DNA of 64,000 nucleotides from Fuerstiella sp. (lineage in GTDB: Bacteria > Planctomycetota > Planctomycetia > Planctomycetales > Planctomycetaceae), in NCBI GenBank assembly GCA_029245955.1, contig JAQWOH010000040.1, forward strand, positions 1 through 64,000, read 5' to 3'. Both the position numbers and the translations under genes were made by a program. A model generated the notes under the pieces. The model did not search any database, was not told the DNA's origin, and saw nothing but the letters and a program-made list of their open reading frames with translations. How positions within the stretch are numbered: the stretch's first letter is position 1; each line of letters begins with the position of its first letter. Shown here piece by piece: positions 27,289 to 35,517 of this stretch.

Positions 27289-27969
27289 GTGTCGGGCATT
27301 GAGGATCTGATCACCTCTAAGCCGCTCTCCCTGCTCACGGACACTGACGATGGACGACCAATATCATCACGGACTCAATTTGTGAGAACCATCCAATCAG
27401 TTTATCGCGATCCCCTGGAACTCATCTGGACGGAAGCCGCCCGCAAATTCGGAATGACGATTGAACGAGACCCTGCTGTGTTTGCGTCATGGGACGGCAG
27501 CGGAGTCCTGAAGATCGGCGTTCCCGAAACGCTGGATGCCGACGATTCGCTGGCTCAGATGATTTTCCATGAAGTTTGCCATGCCCTTGTGGAAGGTCCG
27601 GCAGCGATTCATAAACCGGACTGGGGCCTGCAGATCGACAATCCGGCACATCGGGTCCGCGAACACGCCTGCCTTAGACTGCAGGCGGCGCTGGCGGGAC
27701 AGTTCGGCCTTCGTGAGTTGCTGGCAGCGACCACTAACTTTCGAAAATACTACGATGCATTGCCCGACAACCCTTTGCACGGCGACAACGACCCCGCCGC
27801 GGCGATCGCCCGACGTGGATGGAATGATGCAAAGACCGGAGCGTGGGCGACACCTCTGGAAGACGCGCTGAGAATGACGTCGCAGATCGCAGCAGCTGTC
27901 GCAGCAGTCGCCCCGGCGAATTCATTGTGGGGGCAGGCGAACATCAGTCGCGAACACAAAAACCGGTGA
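27289..27969 (+). CDS. Putative zinc-binding HExxH protein
   Basis: 226 residues starting at a GTG that directly follows the TGA of the previous gene, with no intergenic base, so translation is probably coupled. The one clear motif is a zincin signature, FHEVCHALVEGP, with H94, E95 and H98. Further possible ligands lie in HRVREHACLRLQAALAG downstream. There is no signal peptide or membrane span. I do not recognise a named family; it may be a small metallopeptidase or a metal-dependent hydrolase lost to other chemistry. The coupling to the phosphatase-family gene argues for a role in the same pathway. Confidence 0.75.
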   Translation: MSGIEDLITSKPLSLLTDTDDGRPISSRTQFVRTIQSVYRDPLELIWTEAARKFGMTIERDPAVFASWDGSGVLKIGVPETLDADDSLAQMIFHEVCHALVEGPAAIHKPDWGLQIDNPAHRVREHACLRLQAALAGQFGLRELLAATTNFRKYYDALPDNPLHGDNDPAAAIARRGWNDAKTGAWATPLEDALRMTSQIAAAVAAVAPANSLWGQANISREHKNR

Positions 27970-28029
27970 TCGATTCGCTCAACGACTGTACGGCGCTATG
28001 CGGGGCCTGTCGCCACGCCCGACAATGAT

Positions 28030-31000
28030 TCAGCCGTCACCCGAAGTCACCACCGGTCGGGTCAACAGTTCCGGCGTAGACAGCCCCATGACACCAACAA
28101 TCCAGTACTTTGCATCCAACATGAGAATGAAGACGGTGGGTACGAGAAACAGCGTAAACACAGTCGAAACCAGTAAGCCTCCCAGTACGACGCTGCCCAG
28201 ACCACGATACAGCTCACTTCCGGCACCGGGGAACGCCACCAGCGGCAACAGCCCCAGCACTGTGGTCAGGGTCGTAATAAAAATAGGACGGACGCGAGTC
28301 CTGATACTCAGTGGAATTGCCTCACGAGGTGTCAGACCTTCCAGACGCATGTGATTCAGAGACTGATGTACGATCAGGATCGCATTGTTCACGACTGTAC
28401 CAATCAAAATGACAAAGCCCAGCATCGTCAATACATCCAGCGACTGATAGACGAACAGATTCAGGACAGTCAGACCGACAATTCCGCCGACGGCGCCCAG
28501 CGGCACGCTGAAGATAATAACAAATGGATACAGCCAGGATTCGAACAGGGCTGCCATCAGAAGATAGGTGATCGCCAGCGCCATCAACAGATTCCACTTA
28601 AGTGCCGACCACGCCAGCCGTAGTTTGTCAGCCGTTCCTGACAATGTGATCAGATATCCGCCTTCCAGCATGTCCGTGTCGTGCAGCGGAGTCACGATGG
28701 ACGCATTGATCTGCTGCATCGCATCTTCCAGCGGCATCGTCACTGGCGGAGTCACCTGAATCGTGATCGCTCGCTGCCGTTCGCGGCGGTTGATCTGTTC
28801 GGGACCGCTGCTGAGACTGACATCTGCCACTGCAGACAGCGGAACAAGCTGTCCGTTCGCTGTGGAAATCGGGAGTTCGTTCAGATCCTGTGTTCGCTGT
28901 GCGAAGGATTCGTGCCCCATAATCGTCAGATCGATCTTGTCACCTCCGGAGAAAAAATCTCCGGCGTAAGCACCGTCAATCAGTGCATCAACGGTATATC
29001 CAAGGTCGGACGCATTGATACCCATCTCGGATGATTCCATCAGCCGCGGTTCGATGTGAATTTCCGGCCCGGACAGATCCAGACTGGGTCGCGGCATCGC
29101 CTGAGCTTCCGGCAGCAGTTTCTTTACGTCGGCCAGCACCTTTCCCCCGATTGCAACAAGCTGTTCCAGGTCCGGTCCGGTAATCTCAATATCAATGGTT
29201 CGTCCGCCAGTAAGTCCTCGTTCAAACAGACTGGACTGTTTGGCAACAGCCATCGTTCCGGGAAACTGGGATCCGACTCCTTTGATCAGCGGAATTAACT
29301 CACGCACACGATTTTCATCATCCGCGCGAAATCCCATGAACACCTGACGCCCGCGTACCACATAGAAGTAGTAATTAATGACCGGGTATTCCAGTTCGTC
29401 GGCCTCAGGGCTGCCCGGATCTGCATTCCAGTACGGTTTCAGATCGTCCTCAATTTTCGCCCCCATGGCCATCAACTGGTCCATGTTGTACCCCGGCGGC
29501 GGAGACACGCTGCAGAAGACGAAGTTTCTGTTGCCCGACGGCAGGTATTCGACCTTTGGCCAGAACCAATAACTCACGCCAACTGAGGCTCCTACCATCA
29601 GCGCCACGACAGCCAGCGATCGGGTTGTTCCCCGCTGAGTCCAGCGATTGATGGCGATCACCAGATCGACACACCTTGAACCAGCCGTCCGCAGCACGTC
29701 CGGCAACCCCCTGGACGATAATTTGTCAACGCGAGGGCTGGACGCCGTGACCGCAGATACATCGTCTATCCGACGTCGAAACAGTCGTGACGCTGCCGTC
29801 GGCACAACCGTAAACGAAATCACCAGTGACAAACCCACAGCACAACTGATCGCCAAAGCGATGTCTCGAAACAACTGCCCGGCCATCTCTTCCACAAACA
29901 GCACTGGCACAAACACGGCGATCGTCGTCAGCGTGGAAGCAACTACGGCACCCATCACTTCCTTTGTACCGTTAACGGCCGCTCTCACCGCGTCTTCCCC
30001 GGTTTCGTAACGGCGAAAGATATTTTCCAGCACGACCACAGCGTTATCCACCAGCATACCGACGGCAAACGCAAGTCCGGCAAGGCTGATCACGTTCAGA
30101 GACCGTCCCATCAGGCCCAGCAGCAGAAACGTTCCGATCACACTCACTGGAATGGCCAGTCCCACCACCAGTGCACCGCGACCGAACCAGAATCCGGCGG
30201 CAACGACCAGAGCCAGCGTCACCAGAACGTAGCTGGACGAAAGATACGCCGCCGCTGCCGCCGAAGCGGCGATCAACGGCACAACAAGCAAAGTTCTCTG
30301 CCCCAGGTGCAGAAACAACAACAGTACGATCATTGTCAGAGCACCGCCAATGAAAATGTTCTGTTGCACAAGTCCGATCGCGGAATGAATGTACTCGGTT
30401 TCGTCGTAGTATTGATAAAGTTCCAGTCCGCGCTGCTTCAGTACTCCACTGTTGAGCTCCGTCGCGGCCTCGTGAATCCCATCCATGACAGACAGTACGT
30501 TGGCTCCTGACGATCGCCGCACGGCAAGACCGTTGCTGGAGATGCCGTACCGACGGGATACGCTGTCCGTCTTCTTGAACCCAATCTTCACATCGGCGAC
30601 ATCCCTGACATAAATCGGTGCACCGTCGCGGACGGCCAGCACCTGCTGTTTCACCTGTTCCGGATCCCGAAACTGGTTAAGCGTGCGAATGACCCACCGC
30701 CGTTTACCTTCCCAGAAATCGCCGCCGGATGTGTCTTTGTTCTGACTCCGCAGGGCATTGCGAATGTCGCCTATTGTCAACTGACGTGCGGCCAGTCGAT
30801 CCGGGTCGACAATAACCTGAAGTTCTTCCTGCCGACCACCATAGGTGTACGCATCAGAAACACCCGGAACACGTTCTAGTCGTGTTTCAATAACGTCTTC
30901 GGAAAACTTCCGCAGCTGTTGCAGATCCAAGTCCGGCGGCAGTAAGTCCTTCAGTTCCGGGTGCTGGTCTCCGTGGAGCTTCCATGCCTGCTGCAGGCGA

Positions 31001-31539
31001 AACACACGCAACCCGGTATTCATGGCTTTTCGAGCGGGCTCCAGATGTTCGGCCAGCTCAGTATGCTGTCGCTGAAAGTCCACAATTCGCTCAAGTTCCG
31101 GTGGCCGGGCTGTCAGAACGAATCGAGCGATCGGGCTGTCCGAAACATTGGACGCACGAATGACAGGTTCCGTTGAGTCAACAGGGTACTCGCGAACCTG
31201 TTGCAACCGAGTGCTGATCCGCAGCATTGCGTCTTCGATGTCTGTACCAACAACGAATTCCAGTGTGATGCGAGCGGACGAATCAAGACACTCAGAGGTC
31301 ATTTTGATCAGTCCCTCCGTGCTTTGCAGCTGCTCTTCCTGCTCCTGAACGATTTCACGTTCGACTTCCTGAGGACTGCCGCCTGGCCATCGCGTCTCGA
31401 TGCTGAGCACAGGATTCTGCACTTCGGGCGCAAGCTGTTTGGGCATGCGGATCAGACAGATCGAACCAAACATCACTGTCAGCAGGACGCCCACAGAAAC
31501 TTTGACGGGGTTCCGAATGAATGATTCCACAAGCTGCAT
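28030..31539 (-). CDS. RND efflux permease with two unusual inserts
   Basis: An 1169-residue inner-membrane proton-driven transporter of the AcrB/MexF class. Visible parts are the N-terminal helix (SVGVLLTVMFGSICLIRMP), RWPGGSPQEVEREI, the TM4 signature GLAFAVGMLVDNAVVVLENIFRR (in two parts) with the proton-relay Asp, a second repeat, and the final LTMLGFVILIGTVVNNAIL. It is longer than typical (about 1030-1050). Extra sequence is at about 147-205 in the first porter subdomain and about 415-452, where a hydrophobic hairpin sits between TM2 and TM3. The stop is 60 bases from the convergent zincin gene. The adaptor gene lies two bases upstream. No TolC-like gene is in the window. Confidence 0.94.
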   Translation of the reverse strand: MQLVESFIRNPVKVSVGVLLTVMFGSICLIRMPKQLAPEVQNPVLSIETRWPGGSPQEVEREIVQEQEEQLQSTEGLIKMTSECLDSSARITLEFVVGTDIEDAMLRISTRLQQVREYPVDSTEPVIRASNVSDSPIARFVLTARPPELERIVDFQRQHTELAEHLEPARKAMNTGLRVFRLQQAWKLHGDQHPELKDLLPPDLDLQQLRKFSEDVIETRLERVPGVSDAYTYGGRQEELQVIVDPDRLAARQLTIGDIRNALRSQNKDTSGGDFWEGKRRWVIRTLNQFRDPEQVKQQVLAVRDGAPIYVRDVADVKIGFKKTDSVSRRYGISSNGLAVRRSSGANVLSVMDGIHEAATELNSGVLKQRGLELYQYYDETEYIHSAIGLVQQNIFIGGALTMIVLLLFLHLGQRTLLVVPLIAASAAAAAYLSSSYVLVTLALVVAAGFWFGRGALVVGLAIPVSVIGTFLLLGLMGRSLNVISLAGLAFAVGMLVDNAVVVLENIFRRYETGEDAVRAAVNGTKEVMGAVVASTLTTIAVFVPVLFVEEMAGQLFRDIALAISCAVGLSLVISFTVVPTAASRLFRRRIDDVSAVTASSPRVDKLSSRGLPDVLRTAGSRCVDLVIAINRWTQRGTTRSLAVVALMVGASVGVSYWFWPKVEYLPSGNRNFVFCSVSPPPGYNMDQLMAMGAKIEDDLKPYWNADPGSPEADELEYPVINYYFYVVRGRQVFMGFRADDENRVRELIPLIKGVGSQFPGTMAVAKQSSLFERGLTGGRTIDIEITGPDLEQLVAIGGKVLADVKKLLPEAQAMPRPSLDLSGPEIHIEPRLMESSEMGINASDLGYTVDALIDGAYAGDFFSGGDKIDLTIMGHESFAQRTQDLNELPISTANGQLVPLSAVADVSLSSGPEQINRRERQRAITIQVTPPVTMPLEDAMQQINASIVTPLHDTDMLEGGYLITLSGTADKLRLAWSALKWNLLMALAITYLLMAALFESWLYPFVIIFSVPLGAVGGIVGLTVLNLFVYQSLDVLTMLGFVILIGTVVNNAILIVHQSLNHMRLEGLTPREAIPLSIRTRVRPIFITTLTTVLGLLPLVAFPGAGSELYRGLGSVVLGGLLVSTVFTLFLVPTVFILMLDAKYWIVGVMGLSTPELLTRPVVTSGDG

Positions 31540-31541
31540 TT

Positions 31542-32825
31542 TCAGTCCGCCACAGACGTGTCGGATTCTGCGGTCGGGCTGACCGAAACTTCCTGACCGT
31601 CTCTGAGCCGTTCATTCCCCCGTACCACCACCACGTCACCGGCCTTCAGTTCCCCTTTCACCTGAATCAGGCCTGCGTCGGAGACGCCGAGAGTCACGGA
31701 CACGGAACGCACCTTTGCGGAAGAACCCGATTCGGCTGCCGATGCCACAATAAAGACAGATCGCTGGCTGCCGTTCAAAACCAGGGAATCCTTCGGAACC
31801 AGGGGCATCACGGTGCGGTCTCCCGTCGGCAGGACGGCACGAGCCAGCATGCCCGCCAACAGCAGCGGTCGTCCTTCGTTCATCCTGTTCTGCAGACGTA
31901 TATTCACTGGAAATGTTCGTGTACGACGGTCAGCGATAGGGACCACCTGATCGACGCGGCCGGTGAAGACTTCGCCAGGAAGCTCCGGGAATTCAATACG
32001 TATATCTCGCCCCCGCCGCAGACGAAGCGCCTGTTCGGCAGGAACGTTGCACAGAATCTCAACGTATTCCAGTGCGATCACGTCGGCGATCGGATCAGCA
32101 TCGCTCACCCATTCACCGACCTCTGTGTGTTCAGCCGTGACAAAACCGTCGAATGGAGAACGAACCGTATACTTCAGAATACGGTCCTCAATCAGTTCCA
32201 CCTGAGCTTCCTGCAGGGCCACTCGCGCGTGGGCCTGAGCAATCTGTTCGGCCCGTGGACCGGATTCGATACGACTCAGGGCCGCCTGCAGAGCAATCAG
32301 AATCTGGCTGGTCGATTCAGCGCGCGCCCTGGCATCGTCCAGGTCGGTCGGATTGATGGCCTGACGCTTGACCAGCTGCTCAAGTCGCGTCAGGTTGGAT
32401 GATTCATTCTGACGAATTGCCTTGGCCGCCAGCATCCGCGCCCTGGCTTCTGAGATTTCTTCCGGCCGCGAGCCGTTCCTGAGCTCCTGAAGTTCTTCCT
32501 GCCTCAGGGTCAGCTCCGCCCTTGCCGCCTTGAGTTCGATCTCCAGAGTACCCGTACGCAGTTCCGCCAGCACATCTCCTTTCCTGACAGCATCTCCGAC
32601 ATCCACCAGAAAATTCTCGACCCGACCGTTCACAGCCGTACCGACGGTGCTGCTTTGAATTGGCATCACGGAGCCAACAACGCGGTGCCCCACATTCAAT
32701 TCACGCTCAATGACACGCGCAACTTCCACAGATCCGGGTTGAGCACGGACCTGTCCGGCACAGGCCACAACGAGACACAACATCACCGACAGCGCGAAAT
32801 GCGCTCGTGATTGCGTTGATAACAT
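31542..32825 (-). CDS. RND periplasmic adaptor (membrane fusion) protein
   Basis: 427 residues with a signal peptide (HFALSVMLCLVVACAGQVRA). The adaptor order is clear: a first lipoyl half (VNGRVENFLVDVGDAVRKGDVLAEL), a long alpha-hairpin/coiled coil from about 110 to 205 (TLRQEELQELRNGSRPEEIS, ARAESTSQILIALQAALSRI), a second lipoyl half (YTVRSPFDGFVTAEHTEVGE), a beta-barrel and a membrane-proximal domain. It bridges the pump at 28030-31539 and an outer-membrane channel. The two genes are separated by two bases and clearly form one operon. VACAG could serve as a weak lipobox, but -1/-3 positions do not fit well. Confidence 0.94.
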   Translation of the reverse strand: MLSTQSRAHFALSVMLCLVVACAGQVRAQPGSVEVARVIERELNVGHRVVGSVMPIQSSTVGTAVNGRVENFLVDVGDAVRKGDVLAELRTGTLEIELKAARAELTLRQEELQELRNGSRPEEISEARARMLAAKAIRQNESSNLTRLEQLVKRQAINPTDLDDARARAESTSQILIALQAALSRIESGPRAEQIAQAHARVALQEAQVELIEDRILKYTVRSPFDGFVTAEHTEVGEWVSDADPIADVIALEYVEILCNVPAEQALRLRRGRDIRIEFPELPGEVFTGRVDQVVPIADRRTRTFPVNIRLQNRMNEGRPLLLAGMLARAVLPTGDRTVMPLVPKDSLVLNGSQRSVFIVASAAESGSSAKVRSVSVTLGVSDAGLIQVKGELKAGDVVVVRGNERLRDGQEVSVSPTAESDTSVAD

Positions 32826-33264
32826 TGGCAGATCTCGAAGGCGGGCAGGAACGGAGGGAGGGACTGTACGTCATGCAGGCAACGGCGTTCCGACGTCTCA
32901 GACATGCGTCGGCTACACGTGGATTATTCCCTGATCAGATGCCATTTGCACGCGCAGACTGAAAACTCACCATAATTTCGGACTGCGCGGGCCTGTCGTC
33001 GGCGGTTGTTAAGTTGCTCAACCCGCGACCATTGCCCATGCCCCCTGAATCCACCCGACAGGATACTGGTCAGATCCTGCGACAGAAAACCACGATCCGT
33101 ACCCCCACTCACGTTGGGGCGTCGACGGCGCGAGAGTATTTCTACAACACGATCCCTGGTAAGATTTCATGGTGCATGATGTGCAGGACCGCCTTTGTTC
33201 AGCTCGTCAACATTCAATGACGGATCCGGCCGAAGCGGCAAGTTCACTGAAAGATAATACCGTA
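32826..33264. other. Divergent intergenic region
   Basis: This stretch of about 440 bases separates the RND operon (minus) from the hydrolase gene (plus) and should hold promoters for both. Short open frames here (such as minus 32924-33112) lack ribosome binding sites and protein-like composition. I see no clear repeat, terminator or RNA gene in it. Confidence 0.4.
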
Positions 33265-34137
33265 ATGCGAAGCCACCTGCTGATTCTGATGGTTATCGCC
33301 ATGCCAATCCTGAGTCCTCAGGGTGCGTTCCCTGTTGACCCCTCAGACCGCGACGTCGTTTACGCGACGGTTGGTGACCAGCAATTGCGTTTGGATGTCT
33401 ATCGGCCGCAGTCGGAAGGGAAGCGTCCTGTGGTGATCTGGATCCACGGCGGTGCGTGGCGCGCGGGATCAAAGGACCGGGTGCCGGTAACGGGCCTGTT
33501 GAATCGTGGTTTCGCGATCGCCAGCATTGATTATCGTTTGAGTCCCGTCGCAGAATTTCCAGCTCAGATTCACGACATCAAGGCAGCCATTCGGTTCCTG
33601 CGGGCAAACGCACCAACCTGGGGCTTCGATCCCGATCGATTTATCATCGCGGGATCGTCCGCCGGAGGACACCTGGCGGCACTGGTGGGAGTCAGTAACG
33701 GTGTGGGGGCCCTGGAAGGATCTGTGGGCGATAATCCACGATCTTCGTCAAACGTGCAGAGTGTTGTGTCCTTCTACGGCGCATCAAATCTGCAGACGAT
33801 TCTGGCACAGTCGACACCGCACGGACTCAGCGTGCGTGTCCCAGCGCTGCAACTGCTACTGGGCGGACAACCGGCGGAGCAGCCGGATCTTGCGAAACTG
33901 GCCAGCCCGGTGACTCACGTTGACGCATCGGACCCGCCGCTGTTGCTGGTCCACGGCGATCAAGACCCTCAAATGCCCATCAATCAGGCACACGAGCTGC
34001 ATGGCAGGTACAAACAGCTGGGCCTGCCCGTGGAATTCGAGGTCATACACGGCGGAGCACATGGCGGCAAACGATTCTTCGACGATAACATGCTCAGTCG
34101 CGTTGCTGAGTATCTGAAGACAGGAAGATTCAGGTAA
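33265..34137 (+). CDS. Secreted alpha/beta-hydrolase (esterase/lipase type)
   Basis: About 290 residues. ATG 33265 opens a signal peptide (MRSHLLILMVIAMPILSP), and the mature part begins near VDPSDRD. Family landmarks are the oxyanion motif WIHGGAW, the nucleophile elbow GSSAGGH with the catalytic Ser, the acid in VHGDQDPQMPI and the histidine in HGGAHGGKRFF. This is the BD-FAE/hormone-sensitive-lipase-like group, common in planctomycete polysaccharide-degrading sets, acting on acyl or feruloyl esters. Upstream in-frame ATGs at 33169 and 33217 would hide the signal peptide inside the protein. It converges on the regulator gene at 34150 with a gap of 12 bases. Confidence 0.9.
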   Translation: MRSHLLILMVIAMPILSPQGAFPVDPSDRDVVYATVGDQQLRLDVYRPQSEGKRPVVIWIHGGAWRAGSKDRVPVTGLLNRGFAIASIDYRLSPVAEFPAQIHDIKAAIRFLRANAPTWGFDPDRFIIAGSSAGGHLAALVGVSNGVGALEGSVGDNPRSSSNVQSVVSFYGASNLQTILAQSTPHGLSVRVPALQLLLGGQPAEQPDLAKLASPVTHVDASDPPLLLVHGDQDPQMPINQAHELHGRYKQLGLPVEFEVIHGGAHGGKRFFDDNMLSRVAEYLKTGRFR

Positions 34138-34149
34138 CGTCATGGGGGG

Positions 34150-35517
34150 CTACGACGGTCTGATTCCCATCTGCTTCATCTTCTGCTGCAGACTCTGTCG
34201 ATGTATACCCAGACGCCGTGCAGCCGCGCTCACGTTGCCAGACTCCATTTGCAGCGAGCGTTCAATCATCAGACGTTCAAACGTTTCCACCAGCTGGTTG
34301 CGAGCTTCCGTGAGCGGCAGGTCGAGATAACGCTCAAAGGCCGTGTCATCTGCTTTCAACCGTGTCGGGGCAAGTCCCACATCTGCAGGATGAATCACAT
34401 CGCCCTCGCATAATGCAGCTGCTGCGCTGACCATCTGCTGTAACTCACGCACGTTGCCGGGCCACGTATGCTGTAACATCGCCGCCACGGTTTCATGCGA
34501 CAGGACCACATCGGCAGAACCGGCATTCGCGGCCAGAAACTCCTTCGCCAGCAGCAGAATATCTTCGTGTCTGTTGCGCAGCGGCGGAATGAACAGCTCG
34601 ATGCCCTTCAGACGAAAAAACAGATCCTGGCGAAATGCTCTGTCTGTCACGGCCTGATCCAGGTCCTGATGTGTGGCACTGACAATTCGCACGTCCACCT
34701 TAATACACTCTTCTGTGCCGATCGGCTGCACAATGCCTTCCTGCAGAACTCTCAGCAAACGCGTTTGCACGGTGGCCGGCATGTCTCCGATCTCGTCCAG
34801 AAACAGGGTTCCTCCGTCTGCCTGACGAAACACACCAGTGCGATTTCGGTCGGCTCCCGTAAAAGCGCCTTTGATGTGTCCAAACAGTTCACTTTCCACA
34901 AGCGATTCTGCGATCGCCGCAGTATTAACCGCCACAAACGGTCTGTCCGCTCGGTCACCGCGTTGATGAAGTTCTCGCGCGATCAGTTCTTTGCCAGTGC
35001 CGCTTTCACCGCGGATCACCACAGGCAGCGATGTTGCAGCGGCCTTATCGACACTGCGGAACAGCTGCTGCATCACACCACTGCCACCCAGCAGCGCTCC
35101 GAAACGTGCCGGCCTGTCGTTTGTTTCCAGTTCAGTAACGCGATTCTGTAGTTTTACTCGTGCCTCGGTGCGTGTGGCGATGGACCGGATGTGTTCAATA
35201 TCATACGGCTTCGTGATAAAGTCCGTCGCGCCGCACCGAATGCACTCAACGGCGACATCGACTCCATCATTCGCTGTCACCACAATAATTTCGGGGATGG
35301 CCACAGACGCATCCCGCTGCAGTTCTTTCAGCACGAACAGTCCGTCCCGGTCGGGCATGTTGAGGTCCAGGAAGACCAGGTCGGGATACTGCTGTCTGAC
35401 CTGAGTCAGGGCCTCGGCACCATCACCGGCTTCCAGCAGCAATCGACCGTCGCTCTTCAGAGCCTTGGCCATGCCATACCGGGCGGCCGGTTCATCGTCG
35501 ACAATGAGAATCTTCAT
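34150..35517 (-). CDS. NtrC-type sigma-54-dependent response regulator
   Basis: A 455-residue activator with the full three-domain order. The receiver (1-125) has the acidic pocket VDDEP and phospho-acceptor D51 in FLDLNMPDRDG. The AAA+ domain (about 140-375) has Walker A GESGTGKE at 170-177, the sigma-54 contact loop GAFTGA at 217-222, and TLFLDEIGDMP as Walker B. The Fis-type helix-turn-helix is at the end (NVSAAARRLGIHRQSLQQKM). All residues needed for sigma-54 activation are present. Its start overlaps the kinase stop by four bases (ATGA), so the two are translationally coupled. It is the last gene of a five-gene same-strand run that begins with the alcohol dehydrogenase at 41392. Confidence 0.96.
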   Translation of the reverse strand: MKILIVDDEPAARYGMAKALKSDGRLLLEAGDGAEALTQVRQQYPDLVFLDLNMPDRDGLFVLKELQRDASVAIPEIIVVTANDGVDVAVECIRCGATDFITKPYDIEHIRSIATRTEARVKLQNRVTELETNDRPARFGALLGGSGVMQQLFRSVDKAAATSLPVVIRGESGTGKELIARELHQRGDRADRPFVAVNTAAIAESLVESELFGHIKGAFTGADRNRTGVFRQADGGTLFLDEIGDMPATVQTRLLRVLQEGIVQPIGTEECIKVDVRIVSATHQDLDQAVTDRAFRQDLFFRLKGIELFIPPLRNRHEDILLLAKEFLAANAGSADVVLSHETVAAMLQHTWPGNVRELQQMVSAAAALCEGDVIHPADVGLAPTRLKADDTAFERYLDLPLTEARNQLVETFERLMIERSLQMESGNVSAAARRLGIHRQSLQQKMKQMGIRPS

